This document shows, piece after piece, positions 23,680-35,156 of a DNA stretch of 45,871 nt (position 1 is the stretch's first letter; the number at the start of each line of letters is the position of its first letter). Made by a program: the position numbers and the translations under genes. The stretch covers positions 1 through 45,871 of the forward strand of contig CALUVL010000017.1 of NCBI GenBank assembly GCA_944324225.1, read 5' to 3'. Source of the DNA: Candidatus Gastranaerophilales bacterium (GTDB taxonomy: Bacteria > Cyanobacteriota > Vampirovibrionia > Gastranaerophilales > Gastranaerophilaceae). The notes beneath the pieces are model-generated. The model was given only the letters and a program-made list of their open reading frames with translations. It did no database searches and had not been told where the DNA came from.

Positions 23680-24723
23680 TTATTTATTCATCCATGGTTT
23701 TATCAAAAATTTAACGGCTCTTCCGGCGATATGTTCTTGCATTGCAAATTCCACATCTTTAAGTTCAAGAGTGTTCGTAATAAGTTTTTCCACCTCAACT
23801 TCGCCAGAGGCAATATATTCAAGCGCCTTGCGGAAATACTCGGGTGTATGATGAAAAACACTCATCAATCGGATATCGCCATAATGCATTTTTGTAGTAT
23901 CAAGCGTTACGGTAGAACCGGACTTACATCCACCGAAGAAGTGCACTGTTCCACCGGGACGCACACAGGAAAAAATTCTTTCCCAGATTTCAGGTAGTCC
24001 GACGCATTCGACAGCAACATCAAGCCCTTTATTTTCTTCCGTGAAACTCATAAATATTTTTTCAGGATTCGGATATTTTTTCAAATCAACTATTTCATCA
24101 GCGTGTGCGAACTCATCGGCAAGTTTCAGTTTTATCGGGTTACGGCCTGCGGCAATGACTTTAGCACCTTTTAACTTTGCAAGACGTGCAAACATAAGCC
24201 CGATAGGCCCAATACCAATAATACCAACAGTATCACCTTCCTTAATCCCTGTTCTTTCAACCCCGTGCACGACATTTGCAAGCGGTTCACAGAATGCCGC
24301 TTTGTCAAAACTCACATCATCAGGCAAAATAAGCGTATTTTTCTCAACAATACGAGCAGGTACCGTAATAAATTGTGCATACGCTCCGTTCAATAAGTCC
24401 AGATTTTCGCACAAATTATACTCTTTTCTCCGACAATAGAAACAATGCCCGCAGGGAGCCGAATTTGCACAAACAACTCTATCGCCAGGTTTAAATTTTG
24501 TAACTCCGTGCCCGACTCGGTCAACAATTCCGGCAAACTCATGCCCGAAACCTGACGGTATATTTTTAATCAACACCGGATGTCCGCGCCTGTAGGTTTT
24601 AACGTCCGTTCCACAGGTGAGCGCAGACATAATTTTTACGACAATTTCGCCTTCCTGCGGCGGTTTTACCATAACTTCTTCATATTTTATGTTTTGCGGG
24701 CCGTAATATTGTATTGATTTCAT
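23680..24723 (-). CDS. Zinc-dependent medium-chain dehydrogenase (polyol/threonine type)
   Basis: A 347-residue MDR-superfamily enzyme. The catalytic zinc ligands are Cys37 (TCGTD) and His61-Glu62 (GHEFAG). The structural zinc site is Cys91, 94, 97 and 105 (CGHCFYCRRKEYNLC). The Rossmann loop is IGIGPIGLMFARLA. The substrate is an alcohol or polyol, oxidised with NAD(P); it cannot be named from sequence. The start at 24723 (MKSIQYYG) follows AAAGGA. It lies 43 bases after the related gene at 24767 and 17 bases before the pilin-like gene, so these three are probably cotranscribed. Confidence 0.92.
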   Translation of the reverse strand: MKSIQYYGPQNIKYEEVMVKPPQEGEIVVKIMSALTCGTDVKTYRRGHPVLIKNIPSGFGHEFAGIVDRVGHGVTKFKPGDRVVCANSAPCGHCFYCRRKEYNLCENLDLLNGAYAQFITVPARIVEKNTLILPDDVSFDKAAFCEPLANVVHGVERTGIKEGDTVGIIGIGPIGLMFARLAKLKGAKVIAAGRNPIKLKLADEFAHADEIVDLKKYPNPEKIFMSFTEENKGLDVAVECVGLPEIWERIFSCVRPGGTVHFFGGCKSGSTVTLDTTKMHYGDIRLMSVFHHTPEYFRKALEYIASGEVEVEKLITNTLELKDVEFAMQEHIAGRAVKFLIKPWMNK

Positions 24724-24766
24724 TAGTTTTCCTTTGTGAGAGCCTGTTCGGTCGTGCACTTGCCAA

Positions 24767-25777
24767 TCAGCTTATTTTTATATAAGCTTTCAAAATTTTA
24801 TTTGAAATTGTATCTTTAAAAGCCTCATTTATTTTATCAAACTCATAGACCGTTGACAAATTTTTAACATTAACCCTGCCTGATTTCAAAAGTTCAAGGG
24901 ATTCTAACAAATCTGAAGGTGCCGGAGAATAACTTCCGAGTACAGTTAATTCTCTATAGTAAATCTCATTGTTAGGATAACCAAAATTTTTAGGAGTGCT
25001 TGCAAAAACCAAAATTTTTCCGCCGTTTCTGACCATCTTCAGGGCAAAATCAATGGCTTTGTCTGCACCAGATGTCATAAACACGGCATCAACCCCAAAC
25101 CCGCAGGTTTTATCAAAAATATATTTCTTTGTTTCTTCATAGTCTGACGAATTTATCGCATCAATTCCTAGATTTTTCAAAATTTCAACTCTTTCATCAA
25201 TCAGATCACAACCAGTAACCTTCATTCCGTGAGCCTTAAGAGCCTGTGCCATCAGAATTCCGATAGACCCAGCTCCGACAACAAGAACATTCGAGCCTTT
25301 TGTCAAATTTGCTCTATGCACAGCCCGCACGCAGCAACCAAGAGGTTCATAAAAAGAACCCTCAATTTCAGTAAGGTTTTCCGGCAAAAGATGGGCAACA
25401 TTTTTGAGATGTTCTTCAGACAAATAAACAAGTTCGCTAAAACCGCCAGGAAAAATATTAGTTTTCTTAAAATGAGCACACATTGAAACGTTTCCGGATT
25501 TACAAAAAACACATTCTCCGCAGGGAATATGATGAGAGGTTACAATTTTATCACCCTTTTTAAAATCGGTATCAGAATTAATTTCAATAATTTGAGCGAC
25601 AATTTCGTGCCCGAGTACAGTTCCGTTCGGAGAAATTTTTTCTCTGAATTTAACAATATCTGACCCGCACAGACCACAGCCCAAAACGTTTACAATTGCG
25701 CCTCTGCGCCCGTCTAACTGCAAATTTTTAAGTGATTTAAGGACAATATCCTCATTATTAATAACAGCTATTTTCAT
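24767..25777 (-). CDS. Zinc-dependent medium-chain dehydrogenase (second paralogue)
   Basis: A 336-residue MDR enzyme. Catalytic zinc ligands: Cys37 (GLCGSD) and His57-Glu58 (LGHEIV). Structural zinc: Cys86, 89, 92 and 100 (CGECVFCKSGNVSMC). NAD-binding VVGAGSIGILMAQALK. It is clearly homologous to the protein at 23680 but diverged, so the two probably act on different substrates or on successive steps of one pathway. GAGGG precedes the ATG. First gene of the probable operon. A divergent acetyltransferase gene starts 73 bases away. Confidence 0.92.
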   Translation of the reverse strand: MKIAVINNEDIVLKSLKNLQLDGRRGAIVNVLGCGLCGSDIVKFREKISPNGTVLGHEIVAQIIEINSDTDFKKGDKIVTSHHIPCGECVFCKSGNVSMCAHFKKTNIFPGGFSELVYLSEEHLKNVAHLLPENLTEIEGSFYEPLGCCVRAVHRANLTKGSNVLVVGAGSIGILMAQALKAHGMKVTGCDLIDERVEILKNLGIDAINSSDYEETKKYIFDKTCGFGVDAVFMTSGADKAIDFALKMVRNGGKILVFASTPKNFGYPNNEIYYRELTVLGSYSPAPSDLLESLELLKSGRVNVKNLSTVYEFDKINEAFKDTISNKILKAYIKIS

Positions 25778-25850
25778 TACATCATCCCTCTCAATACAAA
25801 AATTTTAACACAAACTTGCGAAACGTTATAATAAAATATATAATTAGAAT

Positions 25851-26840
25851 ATGACACGAATCCGAAAGTTAAACTGCTTTGATTATCCTAAACTAAAAAA
25901 AATGATATCCTATCTGGGCTCTCCGGAGGGGGAATTTTTTGCAAAAGCTTTTTTAAATACACCTTTTGGATTAATTAACTCTATTTTGCCGCTTAAATAT
26001 AAATTTCTGAATGAATCTTATATTCTTCTGGACGGAAAAGAGATTTTAGGGCTTATTACTATTGAGCCTGCATTAGGAAATCCATACAAAATTAACATTA
26101 CCCGACTTGTTTTGCAAAACAACATGTATGATGCTGGAAAACAGCTCATCGATTTTGTGACGTCAAAATATTCTGCAAAAGGCGCAAGCGCTTTTATAGT
26201 TTCTGTAGATGAATGCCATGATGAACTTCTGAGGCTTTTTACGGATGGCTGTGGCTTCAGACAGTGCGCCAGTGAAACTTTATGGAAAATAGAAAACTTC
26301 GACAAAAATCCTGAAGTTCCTTACGGATTTCGCCCCTTCAACAATGGGGACGCCAAAAATGTCTGCAAATTATACAATGCAGAAATTGAAACCATTTATA
26401 AAGCATCATTAGAAAGAATTAAGCAGGAGTTTGAAGACCCGGTGCTTGGAGGATATTCACAATTTTACAAAAATCGATATGTGATTGAGGATCCATCAAA
26501 GAAAAGGATTATCGGTTATCTTTCAATAACAACAAGCGACAATACAAATTTTATAATAGATTTTACTACAAATGACGGTTATGAAATCTCTTATGAGGAT
26601 ATTTTGAAATATGCAATATCAGAAATTTCAAGACGCAGAACTGTTTTTTATCCGTTTGTGAAACAAAAAAATTACACAAAAACCGCAAACAAACTTGGCG
26701 AATATTTAAGAAACAAAAATTACTCTGCCATTCAAAATCAAGTTATACTTGTAAAACATTTTTACAAACCTGTAAAAACAACAGAAAATGCGCTTCAGGT
26801 ATTTATTTTCGGTGAAAATAGCGGAATTGCAATGAATTAA
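25851..26840 (+). CDS. GNAT-like acetyltransferase, two-domain
   Basis: A 329-residue protein that looks like two GNAT folds in tandem. The first spans about residues 1-155 (ITRLVLQNN, then GASAFIVSVDECHDELLRLF, then CGFRQC); the second about 165-310 (FRPFNNGDAKNVCKLY, then RIIGYLS). Similar proteins occur in cyanobacteria. The acetyl acceptor is unknown. No Shine-Dalgarno precedes the ATG. TTAACA (25805-25810), a 16-base spacer and TATAAT (25827-25832) would start the transcript about 12 bases before the ATG, so the message may be nearly leaderless. Confidence 0.8.
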   Translation: MTRIRKLNCFDYPKLKKMISYLGSPEGEFFAKAFLNTPFGLINSILPLKYKFLNESYILLDGKEILGLITIEPALGNPYKINITRLVLQNNMYDAGKQLIDFVTSKYSAKGASAFIVSVDECHDELLRLFTDGCGFRQCASETLWKIENFDKNPEVPYGFRPFNNGDAKNVCKLYNAEIETIYKASLERIKQEFEDPVLGGYSQFYKNRYVIEDPSKKRIIGYLSITTSDNTNFIIDFTTNDGYEISYEDILKYAISEISRRRTVFYPFVKQKNYTKTANKLGEYLRNKNYSAIQNQVILVKHFYKPVKTTENALQVFIFGENSGIAMN

Positions 26841-26895
26841 TACTATTTTACTAAAAATAACAGAAAGTGTTCATATCTTTTTCTTTTTGTGATAA

Positions 26896-27957
<1,062 letters not shown>

Positions 27958-28004
27958 TTACTGGAAATGGTGATTATCCATTGACTTACACAAATTAAAT
28001 TTGT

Positions 28005-28210
28005 TATTGCAAGCTGCACAGGCGAAGCAATCCAGCCGATTGTTAAATCTGTCATACTAAGTGCAAAGTTTGAAGAATTTCTTTGAATTGTATTATGTAT
28101 TTTTCGCCTGGCGCCTCAAGATGACATCTAAGTAAATTTTTCCGTCATTCTGAACATGTAATAACAGATTTTTCTGGCGCTGCCACAGCTGACAGTATGG
28201 CAAAGAATCT
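28005..28210. repeat. Degenerate dispersed intergenic repeat (copy A)
   Basis: The 381-base gap 27958-28338 holds no gene. A 23-base stretch at 28020-28042 (GGCGAAGCAATCCAGCC core) is identical to 45634-45656. Both are followed by a CCTCA-n-GATGAC block (28113-28124) and a CATTCTGA...AAGAATCT pair (28145-28152 and 28201-28210). Copy A has about 48 extra bases between the last two. This is a short repeat of the kind common in bacterial spacers and carries no coding frame. Confidence 0.8.
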
Positions 28211-28338
28211 CATAATTGTTTGTATGCCGAGGGATAATTGCAATTAAAAAAATAAGATATAAATGTTTACATCAAACGCTATTATATATTATTTATGATA
28301 TGATTTTGGTACCGGTTGTAATTATATAAGGATTTTTT

Positions 28339-29175
28339 ATGTTTAGCAGAGATGTAATTTATGAAGTAGTAGTATTTTCAGTCGGTGACACAAAAGCCGG
28401 CACAAAGATGGGCAAACTTCAGCTAAAAAGCACAGAAGACGGTTCTGTTTTGAACTGTATTTTGTGGGAAGAAGCTCTGAACAGAATGGACAGCAAGCTT
28501 TTCAGATGCGGGAATCTGCTGAGAATAGTTTCAGGATCTTTCAATGAAAAATTCAACAACTGCCTTGTGACATCTTTAGAGCTTGTAAAAGAAGCCAAAA
28601 TGGGGCTTGACGAAACAGAACGGGAAAATTATTATAAAGAATTGGCCTCCTACTTTGATAAAATAAAAAATCCCGAACTTCACAAATTTATCTGTGATTA
28701 TTTTGAAGAACATAAGGAACAAATACTTGTTGCGCCGGCCGCAAAATTAATGCACCACAATTATGTCGGCGGACTTCTTGTCCACACGTTAGAGTGTGTA
28801 AAATTTGCAGAATTAAATATGGATGCGATGGATTACAAGCCAAACCGTGACAATATTTATGCGGCCTGTATTCTTCATGATATCGGCAAAATTTTTGAAT
28901 ACACCATAGATTTAGAAACCGGACTGATTGACTACGACGAACATTTCCGCCAAGAATGGTTAACCCACTCTCAATACGGATTTTCAATCTGTATGACCAG
29001 AGGATTTAAAGAAGTAGCAAAAATGATTGCAGCACACCACGGCAGGGCAGAATGGGGCGCAATTATCGACCTTGACGAACGCGATCTAGAGCCTGAACTT
29101 TATCTTATCCACCTTATAGATAATATGTCTGCCAAATTCGGCAAAATTACAGCTTCTATGTTAGAGGCTAAATAA
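28339..29175 (+). CDS. YhaM-like 3'-5' exoribonuclease (OB fold plus HD domain)
   Basis: A 278-residue protein. Residues 1-85 form an OB-type nucleic-acid-binding region (GTKMGKLQLK, NCILWEEA, GNLLRIVSGSFNEKFN). Residues about 130-270 are an HD phosphohydrolase domain with the metal ligands HHNYVGGLLVHTLE, ILHDIGK (the HD pair) and AAHHGRAEWG. This is the layout of YhaM/CBF1, which trims RNA and single-stranded DNA from the 3' end. AAGGA precedes the ATG at 28339. It lies 18 bases before the first dTMP-kinase-like gene and probably shares its transcript. Confidence 0.88.
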   Translation: MFSRDVIYEVVVFSVGDTKAGTKMGKLQLKSTEDGSVLNCILWEEALNRMDSKLFRCGNLLRIVSGSFNEKFNNCLVTSLELVKEAKMGLDETERENYYKELASYFDKIKNPELHKFICDYFEEHKEQILVAPAAKLMHHNYVGGLLVHTLECVKFAELNMDAMDYKPNRDNIYAACILHDIGKIFEYTIDLETGLIDYDEHFRQEWLTHSQYGFSICMTRGFKEVAKMIAAHHGRAEWGAIIDLDERDLEPELYLIHLIDNMSAKFGKITASMLEAK

Positions 29176-29193
29176 AACAAAAAGGAGTAAATC

Positions 29194-29868
29194 TTGTCTA
29201 AATTAAAAGAAAAACATAATTTAAAAGGAACGCTGATTTGCGTTGAAGGGATTGACGGCTCCGGCAAATCCACACAGCTTGCGCTGTTAAGAGATTGGCT
29301 TAAGTCAATCGGACAGGATGTAATTTTTACAGAATGGAACTCTTCCGCTTTAATATGTCAAACAACAAAGCTTGCAAAAAAGAAAAATATGCTTTCGCCA
29401 AGAACATTCTCGCTTCTGCACGCTGTAGACTTTGCCGACAGATTGAAACAGGTAATTGATCCGGCTTTGAAAGCAGGTTTTATAGTACTTGCAGACAGAT
29501 ATGCCTACACCGCCTTTGCACGTGACGTTGCCAGAGGAGTGGATCCTCAGTGGGTCAGAAAGGTTTATGACTTTGCAATTCGCCCGGATCTTGCAATTTA
29601 TTTTGATATAAATCCTAAAATTTCTATGGAAAGAATTTGCTCCAACCGTGCACCCAAATTCTATGAAGCCGGTATGGACTTAAAACTCAGCAACGACCCT
29701 TATGAAAGCTATATGATTTTTCAGGGGCGTGTAATCAAAGAATATCAGAAAATGGTTGACGAGTTCGGACTTGTGAAAATTGATGCCACGGATTCAATCC
29801 ACAAAAAACAAACCCAAATCAGAGAAATGCTGAGAGAAGTTTTAAAAGCAAAAGGAGTTGTCATTTAA
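29194..29868 (+). CDS. Thymidylate kinase-like protein (first of tandem pair)
   Basis: A 224-residue P-loop kinase of the dTMP kinase family. P-loop GIDGSGKSTQ (about 20-29), an EWNSS segment after strand 2, and the DR motif ADRYAYTAFARD (about 94-105). The start is a TTG with AAAGGAG 7 bases before it. The usual dTMP-kinase SxxAYQ after DRY is replaced by YTAFARD, so the substrate may not be dTMP. It is coupled to a second paralogue through a one-base overlap. Either one or both may supply dTDP; another nucleotide monophosphate is possible. Confidence 0.85.
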   Translation: MSKLKEKHNLKGTLICVEGIDGSGKSTQLALLRDWLKSIGQDVIFTEWNSSALICQTTKLAKKKNMLSPRTFSLLHAVDFADRLKQVIDPALKAGFIVLADRYAYTAFARDVARGVDPQWVRKVYDFAIRPDLAIYFDINPKISMERICSNRAPKFYEAGMDLKLSNDPYESYMIFQGRVIKEYQKMVDEFGLVKIDATDSIHKKQTQIREMLREVLKAKGVVI

Positions 29869-30539
29869 TGGAAAAATTCAAGAAAAAACACAATTATGAA
29901 GGCCTTCTTATAGTAATAGAAGGCACTGACGGAAGCGGAAAATCAACTCAGCTTGAACTTCTCAAACGTGCTATTGAAGATCAATCGTACGGGGTTATGG
30001 TGTCAGAGTGGAAAACATCAAGATTAATAGCAAAGGTTATTGATGATGCAAAAGATAGAAACCTTCTGAATGCCACAACATACAGCCTTCTTTATGCGGC
30101 TGACTTTGCCGACAGGCTGGAAAACAATATTATTCCGGCCTTAAAATCGGGATTTATAGTTCTTTTAGACAGATATTATTATACAGCACTTGCCAGAGAT
30201 GTAGTAAGAGGTCAAGACATAGAATGGGTTAAAAATTTATATGAATATGCCCCGGAACCAGATCTAATCTTTTACCTGGATATGCCTGTTGACGTTTTAT
30301 TAAAAAGAATCATAGGCACAACGGGTCTGGATTTCTATGAAAGTGGCAGAGATGTCGGATTTTCTACAGACTTCTACAGAAGTTTTGAAATTTATCAGAA
30401 AAAATGTCTTGAGCAGTATAACAGAATGAAAGAAGAATACAATTTTATCAGCATTGACGGAACAAAACAGGTAGAAGAAATTCATTCCATAATGAAAGCT
30501 GAAGTACAAAAAATACTAGATTCAGGAGTAATGTACTAA
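29868..30539 (+). CDS. Thymidylate kinase-like protein (second of tandem pair)
   Basis: A 223-residue paralogue of the preceding gene. P-loop GTDGSGKSTQ, EWKTS, and LDRYYYTALARD. The start overlaps the preceding stop by one base (TAATG). The two proteins share the whole fold and clear similarity, so they come from a duplication, but they have drifted well apart. The pair may form a heterodimer (dTMP kinases are dimers) or have different substrates; both are inference. Confidence 0.85.
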   Translation: MEKFKKKHNYEGLLIVIEGTDGSGKSTQLELLKRAIEDQSYGVMVSEWKTSRLIAKVIDDAKDRNLLNATTYSLLYAADFADRLENNIIPALKSGFIVLLDRYYYTALARDVVRGQDIEWVKNLYEYAPEPDLIFYLDMPVDVLLKRIIGTTGLDFYESGRDVGFSTDFYRSFEIYQKKCLEQYNRMKEEYNFISIDGTKQVEEIHSIMKAEVQKILDSGVMY

Positions 30540-30682
30540 AACTTTACATAAGTATTTTCAAGACTTTGTAAACTAATAAACATAAAAATTTACGTACCGA
30601 AACATTTTGCGCCATAATGCAGAATTCATGGTACATTAAGAATAGTAAGTGAGACAATTATAGTGTAAAAGGAGATTAGTTA

Positions 30683-31390
30683 ATGTCTGAATACCTGAGC
30701 AAGGAAGAGATTAAACAGTGGAGAAGCTCATTAGAAAAAATCACGTTGGAGGAGTTTGCTGCAAGGTTGGGAAAAAAGATTGAAGAAGCAAAACCTACCA
30801 ATGATTTAGTAGATATCGTTTTGAAAGGTCAACCGGTAATCTCAACTTCAGATGACTGGATGCCTTCTAAAGCTGAAAGACTTAGTACAATTGCAGACAG
30901 AGCTTACGAGAGAGAAAGAGAAATTGCTCCATCTCCGTTTTCTATTTCTAATATAAAAATAGATGCTGATGTATTGGAACATCATGAACAGGCAAAAACA
31001 CCTGTAAAAACATCAGCTAAAAAAGCATCTGCAAAACCAAAAACCGAAAAAAAAGTAAAAACCGTCTCAAAAACTACTAAAAAAACAAAAACAGAAAGTG
31101 CTTCTAAAACCGTTAAAGCAATAACCAAAAGCACTTCTATAGCAAAATCTGATGCAAAATTAAGAGAAGAAGTCAGAGTTGTTTTCAAAAAAGCTTTGAC
31201 AGACAGAGAACAAAAAGTTTTTGATTATTTTCTTGAAAATAATAACAAGATAGTTTATGCAAAAGATCTTGCAACACTTCTTGATTTGCCAAGAGACTAT
31301 GTATATAAATATATTAAGAATCTCCGTGCAAAAATTGAAGGCGACAAGCTGAATAACGCTGATAAAGGCGGATTTATTTTACACATGTAA
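30683..31390 (+). CDS. Lys-rich putative DNA-binding protein with C-terminal HTH
   Basis: A 235-residue protein in three parts. Residues 1-95 are acidic and helical. Residues about 105-155 form a Lys/Ala/Thr/Ser-rich linker (histone H1-like low-complexity sequence). Residues about 175-235 look like a winged HTH: LTDREQKVFDYFLENN, IVYAKDLATLLDL, then DYVYKYIKNLRAKIEG, the pattern of a recognition helix as in OmpR-type or replication-initiation domains. AAAGGAG precedes the ATG. It is monocistronic with a strong terminator. A nucleoid protein or regulator is likely; the specific role is unknown. Confidence 0.75.
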   Translation: MSEYLSKEEIKQWRSSLEKITLEEFAARLGKKIEEAKPTNDLVDIVLKGQPVISTSDDWMPSKAERLSTIADRAYEREREIAPSPFSISNIKIDADVLEHHEQAKTPVKTSAKKASAKPKTEKKVKTVSKTTKKTKTESASKTVKAITKSTSIAKSDAKLREEVRVVFKKALTDREQKVFDYFLENNNKIVYAKDLATLLDLPRDYVYKYIKNLRAKIEGDKLNNADKGGFILHM

Positions 31391-31408
31391 ATATCTTTAA
31401 GTATAATT

Positions 31409-31443
31409 CCAAAAAGCTGAAGTTAAAAACTTCAGCTTTTTGG
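31409..31443. terminator. Strong hairpin terminator
   Basis: A perfect 16-bp stem (CCAAAAAGCTGAAGTT / AACTTCAGCTTTTTGG) with a 3-base loop, 18 bases after the stop at 31390. The A and T tracts sit within the stem, so it can act in both directions, here also for the convergent transporter gene. Confidence 0.9.
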
Positions 31444-31498
31444 TTTAATACCAAAAATTTGAAAATTAATACACAATAAACAATCAAATATAAAGTAA

Positions 31499-32908
31499 TT
31501 ACTCTTCTGAATAATAATTTTCAGTTACGCTTTTTTCTTTAACGCCAGCCGCAATAAATGCTGCTATAGCAAGGCTTGCAGCTCCGATAAAAAAAACATA
31601 TTCCCAGTGATGATTAATATACAAGGAATCTTCAACCGCAAACGTACACCTGGAAATAAACCACGCAACAAGAGTACATACAAATACCTGAGGTCCGGCA
31701 ATAAAGATATTAAATATTCCCATAACAGAACCTTCAGTACCCTTTTTAATATATTGAGAAAGCATTGCAAAAGGTAAAGCACAAATACTTGCCCAGCCAA
31801 TACCTGCAAGCCCCATTAAAGCTGCAACAATTACAGGAGTTGTTACGAACCCCATACCTAAATATGCAGCAACCATTGAAATTAAAGATATAATATGTAT
31901 TTTTTTATTCCCGTACTTTGCTGACAAAACCCCGATAGGTATTGCAACAACAAAACAAACAAGATTAAAAATTGCAAAACAAATTGAGGAGAAATTGGTT
32001 CCAGCCATCAAAGAATCTGTATAGAAGGTTTGCATGATAATATCAGCTTCTGAAAGATCTGGAACTTTATAAATTGTATGAACAGCATACTGGGTAAAAT
32101 TAATCATTAAGCACATTGTTCCAATCCAGGTAAAAAACTGCATCATACAAATTTTTGGAACTTCCGGGGACATTGAGAAAAAGTCCTTCAATGAATGCAA
32201 GAACGAAGCTTCCTCTTTTTCAGCAGTATGTGCAAGTTCAACCTCTTTTCTGATTGAATGCTCTTTTATTGTAAGACAAGTCCAAATCATAGCAAGCGTG
32301 AAAGCAGCTGCTGCCATAATAAACTGTGCGTTAACAGACATCTGATAACCGAATACATATTTCAAAAACGGAGCAGTTCCGGCCGCTACAACAGACCCTA
32401 AGCCTGTTGCAAGCGATATAAATGAATTTGCAATTGAATGCTGTTCTGGCGGGACAACATCAGGAATTAAAGCTCTGTAAGGACCTTGTGCTATATTTAT
32501 ACAGGCATCGATTACCCAAATCATAATGGCAGCAATAAAGAGCGGAGTCAGAGCCGGCAGTTCAAGACCGGTTAAATTGCTGAACCAAACTGTAACGTCT
32601 GCAGAGTTCGGAAAAATCCATAAAGCAAGAGAAGCAAACAATGCGCCGCCTAAAAGATATGGTCTTCTTCTTCCGAACGGAGAAATTGTTTTATCAGAAA
32701 TAGCTCCGACCAGAGGCTGAAGAATCATCCCGGTAAAAGGACCGGCAAGCCAGATTAAACCGAACAACAAAGGTGATGCTCCCAAATTTTCCGTCACTGG
32801 CCCTGATAAAATAATCCTCATCTGCCAGGCAAATTGGAGGCCGAAAAAGCCCAATGCAAAGTTTAAAAACTGCTTAGCCGTAAATCTTTTAACTCTGTTC
32901 TCTTCCAT
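31499..32908 (-). CDS. MFS sugar transporter, SLC45/GPH-like
   Basis: A 469-residue major-facilitator protein with about 12 hydrophobic segments. The loop-2 signature GAISDKTISPFGRRRPYLL matches sucrose/maltose-type transporters (SLC45, plant SUT, bacterial MalY). A cytoplasmic central loop is at about 205-235 of the protein. The start MEENRVKR at 32908 is preferred because GGGGAG lies 6 bases upstream. It should import a disaccharide by proton symport. No glycosidase or regulator is adjacent. Confidence 0.88.
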   Translation of the reverse strand: MEENRVKRFTAKQFLNFALGFFGLQFAWQMRIILSGPVTENLGASPLLFGLIWLAGPFTGMILQPLVGAISDKTISPFGRRRPYLLGGALFASLALWIFPNSADVTVWFSNLTGLELPALTPLFIAAIMIWVIDACINIAQGPYRALIPDVVPPEQHSIANSFISLATGLGSVVAAGTAPFLKYVFGYQMSVNAQFIMAAAAFTLAMIWTCLTIKEHSIRKEVELAHTAEKEEASFLHSLKDFFSMSPEVPKICMMQFFTWIGTMCLMINFTQYAVHTIYKVPDLSEADIIMQTFYTDSLMAGTNFSSICFAIFNLVCFVVAIPIGVLSAKYGNKKIHIISLISMVAAYLGMGFVTTPVIVAALMGLAGIGWASICALPFAMLSQYIKKGTEGSVMGIFNIFIAGPQVFVCTLVAWFISRCTFAVEDSLYINHHWEYVFFIGAASLAIAAFIAAGVKEKSVTENYYSEE

Positions 32909-33083
32909 CAATTTCTCCCCGGATAAACTTTCTGCTTTATAAAAATACAATGAACATACCCCTTAGTCAATATTAAAAGCTTTCCTCTTAAGCTTTGAGG
33001 GCTGTATAGTTCAAATGAAGTATTATAAATGGAAAAATGAAACGCTCTTTGTTATTTATGACAAATTATTTTTTACCAATTGA

Positions 33084-34712
<1,629 letters not shown>

Positions 34713-34736
34713 TTAATTTTCACAACACAGCGCTTA

Positions 34737-35018
34737 CTAGTTAATTTTCGGCACCTTGAAGAATCCATTTTCTACTTCCGGTGCATTAGCCATCAATTCT
34801 TCTTTTGTAATTTCATAAACTACTTTGTCATCTCTCATGACATTGACAAAATCAATAACCTGAGTCATTGGTTTTACATTTGAAGTATCAACTTCATTCA
34901 TCTGGTCAACATATTTTAAAACATCACCAAGCTGTTTTGTATAAAGTTCTTTTTCTTCTTCTGTAAGTTCAAGTCTTGCAAGTTTTGCAACGTGTTCAAC
35001 ATCTTTTATTGTAATCAT
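34737..35018 (-). CDS. gatC: Asp/Glu-tRNA amidotransferase subunit C
   Basis: A 93-residue GatC, the small subunit that joins GatA and GatB in the enzyme correcting Glu-tRNA(Gln) or Asp-tRNA(Asn). Conserved start VEHVAKLARLELTEEE, then YVDQMNEVDTS and PMTQV. GGGAG precedes the ATG. gatA and gatB are not in the window. It is divergent from the sigma factor gene. Confidence 0.95.
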   Translation of the reverse strand: MITIKDVEHVAKLARLELTEEEKELYTKQLGDVLKYVDQMNEVDTSNVKPMTQVIDFVNVMRDDKVVYEITKEELMANAPEVENGFFKVPKIN

Positions 35019-35103
35019 TTTGCTACTCCCGTAAAATATTTCCTATTTAAATACTAACATAAATATTTTAATTAGATAATATATATATTAAATTAAATTA
35101 AAA

Positions 35104-35133
35104 TTTTCAATTTAAAAAAAGTTATGATATAAT
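35104..35133 (+). promoter_or_regulatory. Promoter of the sigma factor/prepilin peptidase operon
   Basis: A perfect TATAAT at 35128-35133 with TGA just before it (extended -10). A weak TTTTCA at 35104-35109 lies 18 bases upstream. The leader would be about 15-20 bases. Confidence 0.65.
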
Positions 35134-35156
35134 GATTTCAGATTGGAGATTTGTTT

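Noticed and set aside
28005-28338. Possible tRNA or structured RNA in the ilvC-YhaM gap
   Set aside because: No T-loop GGTTCGA motif or cloverleaf could be found; the content is explained by a dispersed repeat.
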